This document shows positions 8,900 through 18,152 of a stretch of 64,000 nt of DNA, one piece after another (position 1 is the first letter of the stretch; each line of letters opens with the position of its first letter). A model generated the notes under the pieces. That model did no database searches and was not told the DNA's origin. It was given only the letters and a program-made list of their open reading frames with translations. The position numbers were made by a program, and so were the translations under genes. The stretch comes from Pontibacter ruber (lineage in GTDB: Bacteria; Bacteroidota; Bacteroidia; Cytophagales; Hymenobacteraceae): contig NZ_JALPRR010000001.1 in assembly GCF_023630205.1 (NCBI RefSeq), positions 930,001 through 994,000 of the forward strand, in the 5' to 3' direction.

Positions 8900-11247
8900 A
8901 AGAGTATAAACCCGGCACTACATTTCCAGGTGTCATGGCCCGGACCATACAGGAATCTTCACAGGCATGGCCGTCGCCATTACGGGCCAGAAAAGGAACA
9001 CCCAATGTGTTGTTCATTGTGCTCGACGACACCGGCTACGGCCAGTTGGGTTGCTACGGTTCCCCCATTAATACCCCGAATATAGACCGCCTGGCGCAGA
9101 ATGGCTTGCTCTATACCAACATGCACACCACGGCGCTCTGCTCACCAACCCGTTCCTGCATTTTGACAGGTAGAAACCATCATTCCAATGCCATGGCCTG
9201 CATTACCGAGGGTTCTACCGGCTTTCCCGGGTATAATGGGAACATACCCTTTCAAAACGGTTTTTTGTCTGAGATCCTGTTGCAGCACGGGTATAATACC
9301 TATGCCGTAGGTAAATGGCACTTAACACCTACAGAGCAGATCAGTGCAGCCGGCCCCTACGAGAGGTGGCCGCTGGGCAGGGGGTTCGAGCGTTACTACG
9401 GCTTTCTGGGCGGAGATACCCATCAGTATTACCCGGATCTTGTTTATGACAATCACCAGGTGGAGCCTCCTAAAACCCCTGAGGAAGGGTATCATTTAAC
9501 CGAAGACCTGGTAGACAAAACCATTGCCTTTATTGCCGACTCCAAGCAACTCGCGCCAGAGAAGCCGTTTTTCACTTATTTCTGTACTGGGGCTATGCAT
9601 GCGCCGCACCATGTGCCTAAAGAGTGGGCTGATAAGTACAAAGGTCAGTTCGACGATGGTTGGGACGCTTACCGGGAAAAGGTTTTTGCCAGGCAAAAGG
9701 AGCTGGGCGTCGTTCCTGAAAATGCGGTGCTTTCGCCACGCGACCCTGACGTGCAGGCATGGGATTCACTTGGAGAAGATGAGCGGAAACTCTATGCCCG
9801 CATGATGGAGGTATTCGCCGGCTTCCTGGAGCATACCGACCACCACATTGGCCGTCTGATCAATTTCCTGGAGCAGATAGGCGAACTGGACAATACGCTG
9901 ATTATGCTCATTTCCGACAATGGCGCCAGCTCTGAAGGCGGGCCAACCGGCTCTGTTAACGAGAACAAATTCTTCAATAATATGCCTGATGACCTGCAGC
10001 AGAACCTGGCCGCAATAGACGAAATTGGAAGTCCGAAATACTTTAACCACTACCCTTGGGGATGGACCTTTGCCGGCAACACACCCTTCCGGCGCTGGAA
10101 ACGCGAAACCTACCGCGGGGGCGTTTCTGATGCCTTTGTTGTCCATTATCCGAAGGGTATAAAAGCAAAAGGCGAGATAAGGACACAATATGCCCACGCC
10201 ATCGACATGGTACCCACAGTGCTTGACGTGCTTGGTATAACGTCTCCGGATTCCGTTCGCGGCTTAACGCAATCACCGATAGAAGGTATAAGCTTAGCCA
10301 GCAGTTTTGACGATAGCGACGCCGAAAACCTGCACAAGACGCAATACTTCGAGATGTTTGCTCATAGATCCATTTACCACGATGGCTGGCGTGCCGTTTG
10401 CCCTTTCCCAGGCCCATCGTTTACGGAAGCAGGCGCATTTTTCGGCATGCTGGACCTCACTGAAGAAAAACTGCGGGAATTGGATGCCAAACACTGGGAA
10501 CTCTACAACCTGGCCGACGACCCCACCGAAACGAATAACATAGCCGAAAGCAACCGGGGCAAACTGATTGAAATGATCGCCTTATGGTATGCCGAAGCAG
10601 GGAAGTATAACGTGTTGCCGATAGACAGCCGGGGCACATTGCGCTTTGCCGAAGAACGCCCACAACTGACCGAGAACCGGGAAACATACGTGTATTACCC
10701 GGATACGCAAGTGATTCCGCCTAACGTAGCTGTTAATGTGCTTAACCGACCACACAGTATTACCGCAAAAGTAGAGATTCCGGAGGGTGGTGCCGAAGGT
10801 GTGCTATTGAGCCATGGCGGCAACACGGGCGGTTATTCACTTTTCATTAAAAACAAAAAACTATGCCACGTCCATAATTACGCCCGTGCCGCCGAATACT
10901 TCGTGGAGTCTACAGAGGAGGTGCCTGAAGGACAGTGTGAATTACGCTTTGAGTTTGAAAATACTGGAAAACCTGATGTAAAGAATGGCAAAGGCGCTCC
11001 AGGCAAAGCACAACTTTACATTAATGACAAATTAGTGGGTGATACTGAATACCCGGCAACTTTACCCCTAAACATTGCTATGGGAGAAGGCTTAACTGTA
11101 GGCCGTGACCCTGGGTCCCCTGTTACGGAGCGTTACCAGCCGCCTTTCGGGTTTACAGGCAAAATCCTAACCGTTACGATAGATGTTTCCGGTGATCTGA
11201 TTGAAGACAAAGAAGCTGAACTGCGGGTTGTAATGGCAAGGCAATAA
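8890..11247 (+). CDS. Cys-type arylsulfatase, cytoplasmic
   Basis: A 785-residue type I sulfatase. Metal site DD at residues 46-47 (FIVLDDTGYG), the activation motif CSPTRSCILTGRN with Cys84 to be converted to formylglycine, GKWHL, and SDNGASSEGG for metal and sulfate binding. After the sulfatase fold (about 37-590) a beta-rich C-terminal domain (about 600-785) resembles a LamG/jelly-roll extension. There is no signal peptide, so it should hydrolyse sulfate esters in the cytoplasm, like some AtsA-type enzymes. The FGE at 5713-6732 is the probable maturase. ATG at 8890 overlaps the tail of the SBF relic by 10 bp. Substrate unknown. Confidence 0.9.
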   Translation: MALKEYKPGTTFPGVMARTIQESSQAWPSPLRARKGTPNVLFIVLDDTGYGQLGCYGSPINTPNIDRLAQNGLLYTNMHTTALCSPTRSCILTGRNHHSNAMACITEGSTGFPGYNGNIPFQNGFLSEILLQHGYNTYAVGKWHLTPTEQISAAGPYERWPLGRGFERYYGFLGGDTHQYYPDLVYDNHQVEPPKTPEEGYHLTEDLVDKTIAFIADSKQLAPEKPFFTYFCTGAMHAPHHVPKEWADKYKGQFDDGWDAYREKVFARQKELGVVPENAVLSPRDPDVQAWDSLGEDERKLYARMMEVFAGFLEHTDHHIGRLINFLEQIGELDNTLIMLISDNGASSEGGPTGSVNENKFFNNMPDDLQQNLAAIDEIGSPKYFNHYPWGWTFAGNTPFRRWKRETYRGGVSDAFVVHYPKGIKAKGEIRTQYAHAIDMVPTVLDVLGITSPDSVRGLTQSPIEGISLASSFDDSDAENLHKTQYFEMFAHRSIYHDGWRAVCPFPGPSFTEAGAFFGMLDLTEEKLRELDAKHWELYNLADDPTETNNIAESNRGKLIEMIALWYAEAGKYNVLPIDSRGTLRFAEERPQLTENRETYVYYPDTQVIPPNVAVNVLNRPHSITAKVEIPEGGAEGVLLSHGGNTGGYSLFIKNKKLCHVHNYARAAEYFVESTEEVPEGQCELRFEFENTGKPDVKNGKGAPGKAQLYINDKLVGDTEYPATLPLNIAMGEGLTVGRDPGSPVTERYQPPFGFTGKILTVTIDVSGDLIEDKEAELRVVMARQ

Positions 11248-11252
11248 TGAAT

Positions 11253-11292
11253 AGGAAGCCGTTGTAGCAGATTTCTGTTATAACGGCTTCTA
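11253..11292. other. Hairpin downstream of sulfatase
   Basis: GAAGCCGTTGTA and TATAACGGCTTC can pair around a 12-16 nt loop just after the sulfatase stop. There is no T tract on either strand, so it is not a standard intrinsic terminator; it may protect the 3' end of the mRNA or be a weak terminator between the convergent genes. Confidence 0.35.
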
Positions 11293-11366
11293 AATTCGTT
11301 CCACGATAGCAAGCGGAAAATAAAATGACCTCTAAAAACAACAGTCTGTTTACCTTTGGGCGGTCA

Positions 11367-13583
11367 TCATCTTCTTCTACCACCGCCTCCCCGTGGCATA
11401 GACCCTCTGCTGCCCATCGACCTTGAGGCATTATAGTTACGGCTAGAGCTCCTGTCACGCATTTGGCTTTCGCGGTTCATACTTCCTCTATCGAAATTAG
11501 AAGCAGATTGCCAGCTTCTGCTGCTGTTATTCCGCTGGTTCCAGTTGCCCTGGTTATCTCTCTGAAGTACATTACCGCTTCTGTCGGCATACACGTTATT
11601 ACCTGCATTAGCAGGTCTTGTAGCTGGCCTGCTGTCGAGCCCTCCCCTGTCGGCTGCTACACCCCTGTCGGCCCCAGCTCTTCTGTCAGTTGTAGTAGGT
11701 CTGTCGGCACCAGCTCTTCTATCAGTTACTGCCCCTCTGTCAGCAGCAGAAGGTCTGTTACTTGCCCTGTCTCCACCTCTGACATCTTCTCTGGTAGCAA
11801 CTCCCGGTCTGTCTTTATAAACATTATTGCGGCCACCATTAATTTGGGTTCTGTCGCCCCTATTCACGTTCCGATCCCCCCGGTTTACAGTTCTGTCCCC
11901 TCTGTTAATATCTATATCAACGTCACCATAATGTGAAACATGGCCCCAACCATATCCGGGATAACTTCCGCCACAAAACCAACCATGATATGCTGCGCCA
12001 ATAGCAAGACCTACACCCACGCCTAGCAAGGCTGAACCCACATACCAGCCACTGTAGGGATTATAGGCGTACCCCATGCCCCAGGTAACAGGCGCCGGAT
12101 AGTATACACTACCATACCAGGGCGCATAATTATACCCTGTTCCATAAACCACGGTGGGGCCATATACATAACTGCCCACATAGCCCGGCGTATACCCTAC
12201 AACTACATATTCAGGTGTGGTCTCATAGATGTATACATACTTGGTGTTGTAAGCTTCGCTGCTGGCCGGAATATTGTCCACATCTTTTGGCCGTTCGGTA
12301 GCAACAGCCCATGGTCCGTTCGGACTAGCCGCTGTAAACCACACACCTTCATCTACCGCGAAATACTTCCCGGAAGCATCTTGCATCACGGTAATACTGG
12401 AGTTCTCGGCCAGTTTCAACGAGGTGCCTTCAATTTTTTTGAACTTAGGAGAACCATCATACTCCACCTTGGTGGTGGCTGTTTTGCGGTCTACCTTAGC
12501 CGTTTGCGGAATAACGGCATCTATTTTGGCTTCTTCTGCAGCCTCGGTGCCTGCTACACTTGCCAGTACCTGATCTCTGTCAGATCCTTCCGGTATTTTT
12601 GCAAAGTCCGGGGGTAGTTTATCAGAAGGTACATATTCCCATGGCCCTTTTAAAGAGGACGATGCATACCACCTGCCAGCGAGTAATACATATGTTTTCT
12701 GGTTATCTATAGCCTTAAAAACCAGGTTGGGTGTATTATCTAAGTACAGGAGGTTGGTTCCCATAACATTTTTATATACCGGCTCTCCCGTGGTTTGCAG
12801 CAGCTCGGCCGGTTCCGTGCTGACAATAATTTCAGTTACCTCCGGCTTGACTGGTTCACTGCCCTGGAATTCCTCCTGCTCCTGCTTTTTGATCTGCGCA
12901 TCTATGGATTTTACTTTGTCCGATAGCTTTGTATTCTGTTTCCAGCCACTTTTTACAGAAGCTGATTTATACCAGAAACCACCTACATACAAATTCCACT
13001 GATTGCCTTCCTTAAATATTAAAAAAGGGGAATTTACAACCCGGTCGGCATCCAGTTCTTTATCTTTCTGGATTATTGGTTCCCCGTCCAGTATCACCAG
13101 GGTACTGGGCTTATCACGGTACAGTATTTTAGGTGGCTTGTTATTGAAATCTGTACCCGAGGCGATATTTACTTTTTTTATGGTGGCGACCAGTTCATCC
13201 AGCGTGGTTTCCAGTTTCCACTTCATTGCCTCGGTTTCGATCAGTTTAGAGAGTTTATCAATCTTTGCCTGGTCTTCAACACCCGGAAATTTAGCCTGAG
13301 TTATCTTCAAAGCTTCCAGGGTTGCCATGCGGGTATCTTTATCCGTACTGATGGTTGCTTCATAAAAAATGGCCCCGAAGATGGGCTCTTCTTTTGCCGT
13401 TGGGCTAACGGATACGGCAGCTCTCCCTGTTATCTTATTTCCGGTAAGATCGTCTGGTTGCGGTTGGTAAATAACTACTTTGCCACCCGAGCTAAGGGCA
13501 ATTTCTTTAGGCCACGTAGTTTCTGCCCAGGAGAAAGTACTGATGAGAACAGTTAGTATGAGTACTGGAATTTTGTATGCCAT
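11367..13583 (-). CDS. Large exported repeat protein, Tyr/Gly- and RGDR-rich
   Basis: About 738 residues if started at ATG 13583 (a signal peptide follows, cleavage near SWAET); an upstream ATG at 13616 adds eleven residues. The first two thirds contain three WY/WF modules ending in GPW or SGW (GGFWYKSASVKSGW, AGRWYASSSLKGPW, EGVWFTAASPNGPW), each preceded by a beta hairpin. A Tyr/Gly/Pro stretch (YVVVGYTPGYVGSYVYGP and on) holds a hydrophobic glycine-rich segment, and the C-terminal 200 residues are low-complexity and basic with NRGDR, ADRRAGADR and SRS repeats. Similar proteins are sometimes annotated as carbohydrate-binding, but function is unknown. The basic tail suggests binding to polyanions at the cell surface. 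Confidence 0.65.
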   Translation of the reverse strand: MAYKIPVLILTVLISTFSWAETTWPKEIALSSGGKVVIYQPQPDDLTGNKITGRAAVSVSPTAKEEPIFGAIFYEATISTDKDTRMATLEALKITQAKFPGVEDQAKIDKLSKLIETEAMKWKLETTLDELVATIKKVNIASGTDFNNKPPKILYRDKPSTLVILDGEPIIQKDKELDADRVVNSPFLIFKEGNQWNLYVGGFWYKSASVKSGWKQNTKLSDKVKSIDAQIKKQEQEEFQGSEPVKPEVTEIIVSTEPAELLQTTGEPVYKNVMGTNLLYLDNTPNLVFKAIDNQKTYVLLAGRWYASSSLKGPWEYVPSDKLPPDFAKIPEGSDRDQVLASVAGTEAAEEAKIDAVIPQTAKVDRKTATTKVEYDGSPKFKKIEGTSLKLAENSSITVMQDASGKYFAVDEGVWFTAASPNGPWAVATERPKDVDNIPASSEAYNTKYVYIYETTPEYVVVGYTPGYVGSYVYGPTVVYGTGYNYAPWYGSVYYPAPVTWGMGYAYNPYSGWYVGSALLGVGVGLAIGAAYHGWFCGGSYPGYGWGHVSHYGDVDIDINRGDRTVNRGDRNVNRGDRTQINGGRNNVYKDRPGVATREDVRGGDRASNRPSAADRGAVTDRRAGADRPTTTDRRAGADRGVAADRGGLDSRPATRPANAGNNVYADRSGNVLQRDNQGNWNQRNNSSRSWQSASNFDRGSMNRESQMRDRSSSRNYNASRSMGSRGSMPRGGGGRRR

Positions 13584-14308
13584 CACGAAAAGGATTTGTT
13601 GAAAAAGAGCCAGCATTTGCTGCAGATTTTATCCGGAGACCGGCCCAGGTCAATGGCCTTTTTAGTAGTAAACTCTTAGCTAAATGCCTGAGATTAGGTT
13701 TGGTTAAGACTGGTTTGGTTGGCTCTGTTTTCTATGGGTTGAGTACATTAGCCTGAAAGGCTTTCTTCTAACTACAATACATATCAAGCACATCTGTAAA
13801 CTATACTTCTATGTGCCACCCGCAATCCATACTTAATACACTCTGTATTAACTTAAGTAAGCGCTAGAGCATCTTTACCTATCGCTGCATTTGCCACTAT
13901 AGGTGGAATCAAGAGTATTTACGATTAAACCAATAACAACAGGGTTCTTTTTTAATGTAAAGTTGTTATGGCAATTGTCTTATTGGGTGAATGGCATTTT
14001 TACGGAAGCGAATGTAATTTATACTTTATTTAACTGAAGTATTTTAATTGCAGATGCACGTATAAATAGTAGTTTATTTTGCAACACATTCACAAACAAC
14101 ACCTTACACTCTACCCTAATCACTCTAAGCATAAATTTATACTACCACTAACACTGGGTTTTCAATAAACCCACGTGCCTCAGGTGCGGTAACGATCGCC
14201 TTTTAAAACGTCTGTTCCCAACGACTCCGAACAGTGTTATAACCAGCTGAATAGTGACAGCTGTCCTCCTCAGATCTTCAGATTAGATTGAACCAACCCC
14301 TATTAGCT
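13584..14308. other. 725-bp divergent intergenic region
   Basis: AT-rich gap between the leftward exported repeat protein and the rightward porin. A near-consensus -7 element, TTATTTTG, is at 14074-14081, giving a leader of over 200 nt for the porin. I see no open reading frame with coding character and no RNA gene I recognise. Confidence 0.4.
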
Positions 14309-15544
14309 ATGAAAAAATTAATTACCCTGGCTTTTGTTATACCATATTTATTTGCTTCAGTAGCCATAGCTCAGCAAGCCGAACCACAAATGGAAGAAAG
14401 GCCGGTTAGCCTGGAAATTTATGGCTTTGTAATGACCGATGCCGGCTACGATTTTAAACAGGTAGATCCTAATTGGTTCGACGTGTTGCGGCCTACAAAA
14501 TTACCCGCCTTCAAGAACCAGTTTGGTGGCGATGGCGAAACCTACTTCAGTGTCAGGCAGACCCGTTTTGGCGTAAAAGGCTATCTGCCTACTAGCCTCG
14601 GAGAGCTTAAAACCATATTTGAGTTTGAACTTTTCGGAACCGGTGTAGATGCCGGGCAAACCACGTTACGCCTGCGCCATGCCTATGGAGAGTTAGGTAA
14701 ATTTGGTGTCGGCCAATACTGGAGCCCTTTTATGGACATCGACGTTTTTCCGAACTCAGTGGAATACTGGGGGCCTAACGGGATGGTCTTTTTCAGAAAT
14801 GTGCAGATACGGTACATGCCTATACAGGGCGACACCCGCCTGACTTTTGCGTTGGAGCGCCCTGGTGCCAGCGCCGATCAGGGTGTATACGAAGACAGGA
14901 TTGAGCTGGAGGGCGTAAAACCGCAGTTTACTTTACCGGACTTCACAGCTGAGTACAGGTACGGACAATCATGGGGTTATGTAGAACTGGCAGGTATAAT
15001 AAAACGCCTGGCCTGGAAAGATGTCGGCAACACGCAGTTTGACCTAACCGGCGACGACATTGGATGGGGCTTAAACCTGAGTTCCGGTATCAAATTCGCA
15101 GAAAAAAACATGCTTAAACTGCAGGTGGTGTACGGCGAAGGCATCCAGAACTATATGAACGACGCCCCTGTGGATGTAGGCGTTCAAAACCGTCCTGGAG
15201 ATCCGGTTAAACCGATAGAAGGAGTCGCACTCCCTATATTAGGTATCGTCGCTTTTTACGACCATTACTGGAGCGACAAATTCAGCAGTACCATCGGCTA
15301 TTCATTGGTAGACATTGACAACTCTGATGCCCAGAACCCTGAAGATTTTAAAAAAGGCCAGTATGCACTAACCAACCTCCTTTATTATCCAACTACCAAT
15401 GCCATGATGGGCGTCGAATTCCAGTGGGGAGATCGTGAGAATTTCAGTGACGGCTGGAGTGTATCGGATTACAGGCTACAGTTTTCCTTCAAGTATAACT
15501 TTAATCAGAAGTTTTACCGTGAAGCTACAGACGAGGGCCAGTAA
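14309..15544 (+). CDS. DcaP-like trimeric outer-membrane porin
   Basis: 411 residues from ATG 14309, which places a standard signal peptide first (MKKLITLAFVIPYLFASVA, cleavage near AIAQQ); an upstream ATG at 14288 would prepend MNQPLLA. The mature protein begins with SLEIYGFVMTDAGYDFKQVD, and continues with RQTRFGVKGYLPTSLGEL and GQYWSPFMD, typical of DcaP-type porins that admit negatively charged or dicarboxylate-like solutes. The gene leads a same-strand run: porin, exported glutaminase, second porin, exported amidohydrolase. Confidence 0.8.
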   Translation: MKKLITLAFVIPYLFASVAIAQQAEPQMEERPVSLEIYGFVMTDAGYDFKQVDPNWFDVLRPTKLPAFKNQFGGDGETYFSVRQTRFGVKGYLPTSLGELKTIFEFELFGTGVDAGQTTLRLRHAYGELGKFGVGQYWSPFMDIDVFPNSVEYWGPNGMVFFRNVQIRYMPIQGDTRLTFALERPGASADQGVYEDRIELEGVKPQFTLPDFTAEYRYGQSWGYVELAGIIKRLAWKDVGNTQFDLTGDDIGWGLNLSSGIKFAEKNMLKLQVVYGEGIQNYMNDAPVDVGVQNRPGDPVKPIEGVALPILGIVAFYDHYWSDKFSSTIGYSLVDIDNSDAQNPEDFKKGQYALTNLLYYPTTNAMMGVEFQWGDRENFSDGWSVSDYRLQFSFKYNFNQKFYREATDEGQ

Positions 15545-15624
15545 AAGTGCAAAGTCAGAAAGTACTAAAGTGTACAAAGCAACTTGGTAAGTAAATTCAG
15601 AATTCACCTTCTAATAATCAAGCC

Positions 15625-16704
15625 ATGAAAAATCAAGTTTTAAATAAAAAAATTATCACTCTCCTTGTTTCTGCTGCATTTCTCTTCTCTACCAATACTA
15701 GTACGTTTGCACAGACAGTAAAGAAAAGAGCAGCAACTACTACCCCGCAAAAAGGGCAAATTGAGTCCGTACTGAAAGAAACTTATAACAAGTATAAAGA
15801 TCTTAAAGAAGGAAAAAATGCCGATTATATCCCGGAACTGGCCAAAGTACCATCCGATCAGTTTGCAATCGTAATCATTGGTCCTGACGGACAGGTGTAC
15901 AGCCAGGGCGATGTGGATGCGCTTTATTCCATTCAATCCATATCCAAAGTACTCACACTTGCGCGCGCCATCGAAGAATCAGGAGCCCAGGCAGTTCAGG
16001 ATAAAATCGGGGTGGACCCAACAGGCCAGCGATTTAATTCGGCCTTGGCTGTAGAGCAGAACAAAGGCAAAGAGCTTAACCCGCTCGTAAATGCCGGAGC
16101 CATTGCAACAACAAGTATGCTGAAGGGCAATACGTACGAAGAAAAATGGAAGAACATTATCCAGACACACAACGACTTTGCCGGCCGACAACTGGAAGTA
16201 AACGAGCCTGTTTATAAAAGTGAGGCCGCCACAAACCAACACAACCAGGCGCTGGCCTCGCTTATGAACTCTTTTGAGCGCATGTATTTTGATCCGCAAA
16301 AATCCGTGGACCTGTATACAAAGCAATGTGCCATTAACATAAATACCAAAGACCTGGCCATGATTGCGGCTACCTTAGCCAACGGCGGCACCAACCCGGT
16401 TACCAAGAAAAAAGTGGTTTCGCCTCAAACAGTGGCACATGTGCTGCCGGTTATGGCCACCTGCGGCCTTTACGACGACTCCGGCATCTGGTTCTATAAC
16501 GTGGGTTTGCCAGCTAAGAGTGGTGTTGGTGGCGGCATAATGGCCATTGTACCCGGTCAGTATGGTATTGCTGCATTTTCGCCAAGGCTGGATGAAGCCG
16601 GAAACAGCATCCGTGCCCAGCGTGCAATAGCTGACATAGTAAGTAAGCTTAACCTGAACCCATACCTCATACAGCCTAACACTGCTGGTGCAGCTAAAAG
16701 ATGA
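15625..16704 (+). CDS. glsA: Exported glutaminase
   Basis: A 359-residue serine-dependent glutaminase (beta-lactamase-like fold). The catalytic S-x-x-K appears as SIQSISKVL (about residues 97-105), followed by NPLVNAGAI, TNQHNQALA and KSGVGGGIMA, all conserved in GlsA. It hydrolyses glutamine to glutamate and ammonia. Unlike most bacterial GlsA enzymes it has a clear signal peptide (hydrophobic residues about 10-27, cleavage near FAQT), so it should work in the periplasm. The porin gene downstream starts 4 nt after this stop, so the two are almost certainly one transcript. Confidence 0.9.
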   Translation: MKNQVLNKKIITLLVSAAFLFSTNTSTFAQTVKKRAATTTPQKGQIESVLKETYNKYKDLKEGKNADYIPELAKVPSDQFAIVIIGPDGQVYSQGDVDALYSIQSISKVLTLARAIEESGAQAVQDKIGVDPTGQRFNSALAVEQNKGKELNPLVNAGAIATTSMLKGNTYEEKWKNIIQTHNDFAGRQLEVNEPVYKSEAATNQHNQALASLMNSFERMYFDPQKSVDLYTKQCAININTKDLAMIAATLANGGTNPVTKKKVVSPQTVAHVLPVMATCGLYDDSGIWFYNVGLPAKSGVGGGIMAIVPGQYGIAAFSPRLDEAGNSIRAQRAIADIVSKLNLNPYLIQPNTAGAAKR

Positions 16705-16708
16705 ATGT

Positions 16709-18112
16709 ATGAAAACAGTTCTAAATGAAAGCTCCTTGCTACAGGCTAAGGTGTGGGGAAACTTTAGAATAGAAAAAGTTACACCTCATGGTTGGTTGAA
16801 GAAGGCCGGTGCGGTCCTACTGCTGATCGTACTGGCACTTTTTTCGTCCACCCAACTCCAGGCACAGGATGATATAAAGGTGGATGCCTATGATACACTG
16901 AAACTGGAGTTGGAAAGATACCCTAATACAACTGCCGGGGAATTTACGCCGGGCCGGGGATTCGATATTTACAAAAGTAAATGGGGAAGTCTGAACCTGA
17001 GCATTTATGGTCTGTTCCGTTATGTAAACCAGCAGGATTCGGACAGAAAGTATGTGGACCACCTGGGCAGAGTAAAGCCGGTGGATACCCGTCAGGATTT
17101 CCAATGGCATCGTACGTTTGTATGGGCATCCGGCTTCTTTTATACTCCCAAATTCAGGTATGTCATCAGTCTGTGGTCCTTGCCTACAACAGACCAAACG
17201 CTCTTATTTGGTAACTTTCAGTACCGCTTTCACCGGGCAGCTACATTAGGCGCGGGTATCGGCCCCAACCTCGGTGTGCGATCCATGCAGGGGCCGTGGC
17301 CATTCTTTATGTCATCTGACAGGATCATGGCCGAAGAAGCCTTGCGGCCTGGCTTCACATCGGGTATCTGGTTGAATGGCGAAGTACTGCCCCGGTTACA
17401 CTACTGGCTTTTTATGGGTAATAACATGAGCCAACTAGGTATAACCGCCAACCAGCTTACCCGGCATCTTACTAAAAGTGCCAGCGTCTGGTGGATGCCT
17501 ACTACCGGGGAGTTTGGCCCCAGGGGTGGCTTCGGCGATTTTGAACAGCACGAGAAAGGCGCTACCCGCATAGGAGCCTCATTCGTGCATGCCCGCGAAG
17601 ACCGGTCAAACGATATCTCAAATCCATCGCCTGCAAGTACCCAGATCCGCATTTCCGATGGATCTTATTTATTTGAAACCGGGGCTTTAGCTGACGGCGT
17701 CACGGTGCAACGGGCAAACTATGAAATTTTTTCTGTTGATGCCGGCTGGAAGTATAAAGGCCTTCATCTGCAGACCGAATTCTTTTTCCGAAAGCTCTGG
17801 GATTTCAATTCTAATGGTCCGTTGCCTATCAGCAATATCAGGGATAACGGATTTTATGTGCAGGCTTCTTACCCCATCTTAAAAAAGAAACTGCACATGT
17901 ATGGTGCGTACTCCATGGTGATTGATGAATTTGATAGAGACCCGTGGGAAGTTGTGGGCGGGTTGAACTACTATCCTTCAGGTACCCGATACTGGCGCGT
18001 AAACCTGCACGCACTACGGGTTGAGAAATCGCCTGCCGGATCACAGTTCGGTTATTACGTTCCCGGACAGACTGGCTTCACATTAGCACTAGGCACAGAT
18101 ATTTTACTTTGA
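16709..18112 (+). CDS. Outer-membrane porin (OprO/P-like)
   Basis: 467 residues from ATG 16709, 4 nt after the glutaminase stop; an in-frame start at 16688 would overlap glsA by 17 nt and add seven residues. An unusually long n-region precedes the hydrophobic core (AGAVLLLIVLALFSSTQLQA). The mature part is a large barrel (WGSLNLSIYGLFRYVNQQD, WHRTFVWASGFF, LHMYGAYSMVIDEFD) with no plug domain. Tight linkage to glsA suggests it passes glutamine, peptides or similar nitrogen compounds into the periplasm. Substrate is inferred from context only. Confidence 0.65.
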   Translation: MKTVLNESSLLQAKVWGNFRIEKVTPHGWLKKAGAVLLLIVLALFSSTQLQAQDDIKVDAYDTLKLELERYPNTTAGEFTPGRGFDIYKSKWGSLNLSIYGLFRYVNQQDSDRKYVDHLGRVKPVDTRQDFQWHRTFVWASGFFYTPKFRYVISLWSLPTTDQTLLFGNFQYRFHRAATLGAGIGPNLGVRSMQGPWPFFMSSDRIMAEEALRPGFTSGIWLNGEVLPRLHYWLFMGNNMSQLGITANQLTRHLTKSASVWWMPTTGEFGPRGGFGDFEQHEKGATRIGASFVHAREDRSNDISNPSPASTQIRISDGSYLFETGALADGVTVQRANYEIFSVDAGWKYKGLHLQTEFFFRKLWDFNSNGPLPISNIRDNGFYVQASYPILKKKLHMYGAYSMVIDEFDRDPWEVVGGLNYYPSGTRYWRVNLHALRVEKSPAGSQFGYYVPGQTGFTLALGTDILL

Positions 18113-18152
18113 AGTATGAGGGAAACATTACTCTAAAATGGCATAGCTACTT

